From positions 1 to 33,609 of the forward strand of contig FLMG01001812.1 of assembly GCA_900088475.1 (NCBI GenBank): 33,609 nucleotides of DNA, written 5' to 3'. Source of the stretch: Hyphochytrium catenoides. Taxonomy: Eukaryota; Sar; Hyphochytriomycetes; Hyphochytriales; Hyphochytriaceae. The notes under the pieces were generated by a model. The model searched no databases, was not told where the DNA came from, and was given only the letters and a program-made list of their open reading frames with translations. The translations under genes were made by a program, and so were the position numbers. This document shows positions 29,019-33,609 of this stretch, piece by piece (the first letter of the stretch is position 1; every line of letters begins with the position of its first letter).

Positions 29019-30819
29019 ATGGAGACAATCTCTCTATTGGATCAAGCCCAAGAGGAGAGTTACCTCACGGAGATCTCCAAGACTTGGGCATTTCCGGTGG
29101 CCATAACAGCCACTGTTGTCAACATCCTCGCGCTCCCAGCTCTCACGGCCCTCATCTGGAAGAGAAGAGACCATTTCCCGCTAAACTCCACACCACCGTT
29201 CCTTTTATTATCCACCCAGGTCGGTGCAAATCTCTACGTTGCAGCGCTAACGCATGGTCTTCTTGGGGCAAACTCTCTCCCATGCTGGCTGCACTTAATT
29301 CTTGAGTATGGCCGCTACTTCCCTTTCTTCTGCGGTACGATGGTGCAGCTCTTCCGCATATGGTTCCTCTACCGGCTGCAAGAGAGCAAAGCGAAGGGAA
29401 AGAAGAACTGGTTTGCAAGATATGCGAACCTCTCAACCGAGGGTGTGCTAAAAAGAATCTTTGTGGCCTCAGGACTGTTGCTATTTTTGGTCCCAGTGCT
29501 TCAACTTTCTCTTAACGACGCGGAGACGCTGGCCAGTCCCATGGCAAGTCTTGAATGTGTTAATGAAAAAGCTCAGGTCAGACCTTATACTCTTTCCTCT
29601 TGAAGATTGTTCTCAGCGTGGAGACTGACCACCTCAAATTGCTCTTGTTCCTTCTGTCACCTTCACTGTCATGCAGACGTTTGCAAGTATTTGCTGGTGG
29701 CTTGTCATTGGGGGTAACGTCCTGTTTGGTTATCTAGTCAAAGACATTGACGACGCCTTCAGTATCAACACAAACTGGAAGAAGATCGTTTACTTCTTTG
29801 TAATGGGCGCTCCTCTGAACGCCATGGCGATGATGTCCCCCAACCTTCGTGATGCTGAAAGATCTAATGCTTTCTCCATGGGACAACTTGCCTATGTTGG
29901 GGCATCTTTTGCTTATATGTTCTTTGCATCGATAGAGCCGATAAGGAAAACTTACGCTGCCGCTTTAGAAGAAAAAATGCAGATGCAGCGCTTAAGGGGC
30001 GGGTATGACACTGGCAGCAGCTCATCGTCGTCCTCCGACAAGGAGAAAGCTGCAGTTATTACGTCGCCGAAGGAACTTCGCGCGGCGCTGGAGGACCCCG
30101 TCCTCTGCAAGGAGTTTCTAGGATATCTTATGAGAGAATTCGCATGTAGGCTGGCTGTTCGGCTTCACCTTAATGCTTCTATTGCTTGGAATCGCCTTCT
30201 ACCGTCGGGTTCTTCTTCTCAATCAGTTCCACTTACCTCCTTGGAAGCTCCAATGGATATAGATATATCGAGAAGTTTCCTCGTAGCCTCTGCAATTAGT
30301 CCTTCTGATCGACTTCCGTCTTCTTGTGTCTTACAAATCGTATTTCTTCCACTCACATTTACAACCTTGCCTACAGGCGAAGGTCTTCTCTTTGTGAACG
30401 CGTTAAGTGAAATACGGTCGCAACTCCCTTACTTTCAAAGCAGAGGAAGTATCAGTGGCGGCACTGAAGGGACGGGACCCCTTCCTAGCTCTCTGTTGAC
30501 TCCTGGCCTGCAGAAATGTCTCGAAAATCTTTCGAACAACTTTATCACGCTCGGTGCACCTTACGAGATCAATATCTCCTCAGAGCTCAGAAATAAGATT
30601 CTGAAGCGTCAGCGAGAAATTGGAACAATCCCAACGAACCTTTCTGAAGTGCTATTCGCCCTGGATGAAGCAGAACAAGATGTCCTCGCCACTCTGATGG
30701 ACTCTTATAAGCGATTCCGTAGGCAGGACTACGCACAGATTCGATTGCGACGACCCTCTGCAGCCCCAGCAGGCATCCACGGAAAAATCTCTCCAGAAAA
30801 CAATCAAAAGGGTAGTTAG
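29019..30819 (+). CDS. Seven-transmembrane receptor fused to an RGS domain
   Basis: Three exons are inferred: 29019-29576, 29677-30145 and 30377-30819. The introns are 100 bases (GTCAGA...TGCAG, phase 0) and 231 bases (GTAGGC...CTACAG). The second is a multiple of three and has no stop, but it interrupts the RGS domain. Splicing joins LMREFA to EGLLFVNALSEIRSQ, the classic EF-x-E-x-LLF helix of RGS proteins. The product has 489 residues. Seven hydrophobic helices lie at roughly 23-47, 58-82, 90-118, 144-165, 188-208, 220-240 and 254-273. A Ser-rich linker follows, then RGS from about 316 to 460, ending with INISSELRNKILKR and LDEAEQDVLATLMDSYKRF. RGS domains speed GTP hydrolysis on G-alpha, so this protein should sense a ligand at the membrane and shut down a heterotrimeric G protein. 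The arrangement resembles plant AtRGS1 and fungal GprK-type receptors. The start is ATG 29019; the codons 29010-29018 are open but lack an ATG. Confidence 0.9.
29577..29676 (+). other. Intron 1 of the receptor gene
   Basis: It begins GTCAGACC and ends CATGCAG. Removing its 100 bases joins the two membrane-helix frames exactly between helices 4 and 5. Confidence 0.8.
30146..30376 (+). other. Intron 2 of the receptor gene, open and divisible by three
   Basis: 231 bases, beginning GTAGGCTGG and ending TGCCTACAG, with no stop codon in the reading frame. If retained it would insert 77 residues into the RGS core and probably inactivate it. Confidence 0.7.
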
Positions 30820-32058
30820 TTGGCTGCTGCTGCTGGGGAGGTGCTCAAATATGTCGCAAAGTGACAAAGAAGAGTTGACCACTCATAGAGCCCTAGGGAT
30901 ACTTCAATAATGCCAATCGTTGACATACACAGTGTAGCAGATAACAAAACATCAGTCTTTCTTATTACCATGATAATGCTGACTCCTCTTCCATTTTAAT
31001 ATGGTTATTCTCTCCTCATCTTATTAACGTCCGCCTACTCGCACATGGACGTATGCGGAGCTCCCCTGCATGTCTATCCTCAGGGTCTCCGTATGTTTCT
31101 GGAGCAAATCGCAGGACGCAGGGGTGAGCCCTAAGCCATCCTGCTCAAGTCCTCGGCACCCTCACACTGCTTTCTCCATTCCTCTCTTTGCTTTTTTCCT
31201 AGAGATGGTTGGTTTCGATCAGTATGTGGGGGTCACCCCTGTCGTAGGGCCTGATATACCAGCCGAGTCGGATCTCAGTCTGCATGGGGAAGCTGGTGAC
31301 CACTACCATCTTTTGTGGATTAAACTCTGCATGGCCTATCGACTTCCACTGAACCCCACCCTTCGGCTGTGATGTCGCGCTGCGGCCCTCCGCTGACCCT
31401 ACTACGCTTTGTCTAAGCTCCATCGCGCTGTATCGAAAGCTGCATCTGCGCAATGTCTGACGATGGCATAATAAATTCCCCGCTTAGGGTTAGGCTGCGT
31501 CTGACCCTACTGAAACAGATTACCATGCGGAGATCTACGCATCCAGATGGTGTTAGCCCTGCCCTCTCGACCTCCTTTCGCTGACAATACCTTGTTTGTC
31601 CTTCCTCACCCTTCTTTTTTTTCTCTCTCCCCCAATCTGTGTCTGCCCACATCTCTTGTACCTTCCCACTAGCTCCACGGGAGGTCAATTTTAGCTAAAT
31701 GTGCACTCGTCAAGGACATATATATATTCCTACCAACCCCTTCTCCATAGTCAGTGCAGCCCTCCTTTCTCTGACAATACCTTGTCCTTCCTCACCCACT
31801 TTTTTTCCTTTTCTCCCTTATCTGTGACTGCCCAACCACATCTCTACCTTTCCCTAGATCCACCCGAGGCCTATCATCCCAGCTATTGCCGCTGCTGCGG
31901 ACAAGAGGTGACGCTTTTGTGCTACGGAACACTGACTCTGCAATGACCAGTGTCACCTTTGTGGGTCATATCAAGCCCGCTGCTTAATCCTCACTCTGAC
32001 TCTGCTCCGAACCCCACCAAACATACCTTCAACGAATAATCTGCATTAAAGACTTCGA
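30820..32058. other. Intergenic with an imperfect duplication
   Basis: No gene is recognised. A CT-rich block starting CCTCCTTTCGCTGACAATAC at 31571-31683 is repeated imperfectly at 31761-31871, an offset of 190 bases. A TTAGGGTTAGG tract lies near 31484-31495. The small frames 31070-31372 and 31413-31688 (minus) have no domains. Confidence 0.5.
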
Positions 32059-32290
32059 ATGCCTGACTTCTCCCAATCTGTTCCTTTCCCTTTCTTCTTG
32101 GTGGAATATCCAGGGAGGGATATTAGGTTTTCCTGGCGCGGGTGGAGGATGGGGCTGACCTCCTACGTCACTTTCAGATTTTCTCGGTCAGCCTCAGCCT
32201 CTGCCGCCTGCTCAAATCTAGACACGGCGGCAACGGATAGAAGAAGCAAAGCTGACTAGACCTATGCGCTGCCGCAGAACTGATCAGCAT
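32059..32290 (+). pseudogene. Recombinase-gene 5' segment copy
   Basis: This copy is similar to the other family members from 32103 (GGAATATCCAGGG). TATTAGGTTTTCCTGGCGCG, TCGGTCAGCCTCAGCCTCTG and CTAGACACGGCGGCAACGG follow. The ATG frame 32059-32259 ends SNLDTAATDRRSKAD and then TAG, at the position of the Tyr codon in the 3718-3906 copy. No catalytic recombinase part follows, so it is a truncated fragment. Confidence 0.6.
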
Positions 32291-32380
32291 GTTCTCTCTC
32301 CTTCTAACTGCCTTTCTTCTTTTTCTCTTCTCTTCTCTTTTCTCTCTCTCTCTCTCGCGCGCGCTTTCTCTCACTCCACG
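32291..32380. repeat. CT-rich microsatellite
   Basis: TTCT and TCTC runs end in CTCTCTCTCTCTCGCGCGCG at about 32340-32362, directly after the recombinase fragment. Confidence 0.8.
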
Positions 32381-33609
32381 GTATCACCTTTGGAATAACC
32401 AGGATGTTTGGCCAGAAGAGGTTATGGAGCGAGAGACTTGCTTGAAGATGAGGCATCGGTGGTAGGTTAGAAGAAGCGGGCTATACTACCTATTTAAACC
32501 CCTTCCGATTAGCCAGCGGTGCTGACAGACAGAACATGCCGGAGCCTGGTTACTACTGGGATACATGGAAAGAAGCGGGCTTGACTTTCATGAATTGATG
32601 ATAATATCCTAATTCCAGCTTTGGCCATTGATGAGGAACATTTCTTCACTGAGACGAGGTACTATCGGCCGCAATACATCTGCACAAACCAAACAACGGA
32701 CTCCCACTGTGCTGAGAGAATGCGACGTCAATCAACATGCAACGACTGCAGAGGTACTGCCAGTAGAGTCACCTTAAAGCTGGGTAACGAACGAAGAGCG
32801 GACTTTAACAGGATGGATATCGGCGGAGATGTTATTTCTGAGGGAGGACCTATGGTGTTATATATCACATGAGGCCCTACCACTCTTGTCAAGGGAGATG
32901 CAGCAAAATGGAAGATTGAGAACTTTGAAAGATAAGAACGACTTTACCACCCTAGCTGCTTCTCTTCTTGTGCTCGGGTAGACTTGGAAATAGAGTAAGG
33001 AGAAAGAGGCATGTGACGAAGCTACTGCCAGTACGCACCGGATTAGTGGTATTTAGTCCCAAGCACGTTTTACAGCGTCATACTGAGCTTTCAAAATAAA
33101 TCCTACATCAGATCCCGAAGGCTCAGTATGACGCTGTAAAAGCTTCTCATACCCAAGCAAGACTAGCCCTTCGACATGCCCCAGGTGAAAGGAGTTTTTT
33201 GAGGTCATCTCCTGGATGCTGGAGATGAGAAGTGGTCGAGATGGACAGAAATGAAGAACAAGATGACATAAAGAATACGAGCAAGCAGACAATCGGTAGA
33301 AGCGGAAGTGGAGAGAAGCAGAAGAAAGAGAAGATGAAGGTGACGAAGAGGAGTCCAGGAAGGGGGAAGACGACGGAGATCAGGAGGATGAGCCCGTGGA
33401 AGAAATGAGCGATGAGCGGGTTTGGGGTTAGGGTTAGGTCAGTCCTCCTCCGTCAATAACACCTTGTTATTCAATGCCAAGAATGGCTCACACGGCTACA
33501 GCTGCACTGCTTCAATGCTATATTATTATCTCGTCACACGAAGAAACTAGGAACAGATTAGCTCCTAGACGGAATCCACAGGACCCAAGGACCAAGACGG
33601 CCTAAGACA
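32381..33609. other. No supported gene; contains a strong hairpin
   Basis: Small frames on both strands (32621-32872 plus, 33053-33292 minus) lack domains, and the first lacks an ATG. A telomere-like GGGGTTAGGGTTAGG lies at about 33424-33438. The perfect hairpin at 33068-33141 is listed separately. Confidence 0.4.
33068..33141. repeat. Perfect 21-bp inverted repeat (hairpin)
   Basis: The left arm (33068-33088, starting TTTTACAGCGTCATACTGAG) is exactly complementary to the right arm (33121-33141). The loop is 32 bases. The bases immediately outside the arms do not pair. Confidence 0.95.

Noticed and set aside
33053-33292. 79-codon minus-strand ORF overlapping the perfect hairpin
   Set aside because: It has no domain, its 3' half is formed by the inverted repeat, and its length is within chance expectation.

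Overview
The window is nuclear DNA of a microbial eukaryote. It has GT-AG introns, long non-coding stretches, simple repeats and retroelement debris, and no bacterial operon structure. A seven-helix receptor fused to an RGS domain, tyrosine-recombinase (DIRS-type) retroelements and short TTAGGG-like tracts would fit a fungus, perhaps an early-diverging one. The lineage is an inference and was not tested by any search.

Layout. 1-1260 is pyrimidine-rich and has no recognisable gene. 1735-4320 is a degenerate repeat field interrupted by a decayed tyrosine recombinase on the minus strand (3087-3906). 4321-7300 is strongly purine-rich on the + strand and geneless. 8625-12667 is a well-preserved retroelement of the DIRS superfamily. 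It has split direct repeats (A1, then B1 overlapping A2, then B2) and one 763-residue reverse transcriptase-RNase H ORF, but no recombinase of its own. 13519-16283 holds the remains of a gene, broken by a stop and frame changes, that encodes an H2B-like then an H2A-like histone fold. Its layout is closest to the N-terminal histone module of SOS-type Ras exchange factors, and a possible RasGEF-like helix lies downstream. 16487-18740 is a hairpin-bearing degenerate tandem array, followed by a second decayed recombinase (18750-19575) and further coding traces to about 20170.

The right half carries the three best host genes: a membrane-anchored alpha/beta hydrolase of the hormone-sensitive-lipase type (minus, three exons, 21094-22317), an 887-residue multi-pass membrane protein of unknown function (minus, 24845-27508), and a 7TM-RGS receptor (plus, three exons, 29019-30819). 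The last 2.8 kb is mostly non-coding, with another recombinase-gene fragment and a perfect 21-bp-stem hairpin.

How it fits together. The host genes look independent, although the receptor-RGS protein and the possible SOS-like relic would both belong to small-G-protein or heterotrimeric-G-protein signalling. The mobile fraction is more coherent. A reverse-transcribing element without a recombinase sits among several scattered pieces of a separate recombinase gene. All intron placements come from reading-frame continuity and splice dinucleotides only.
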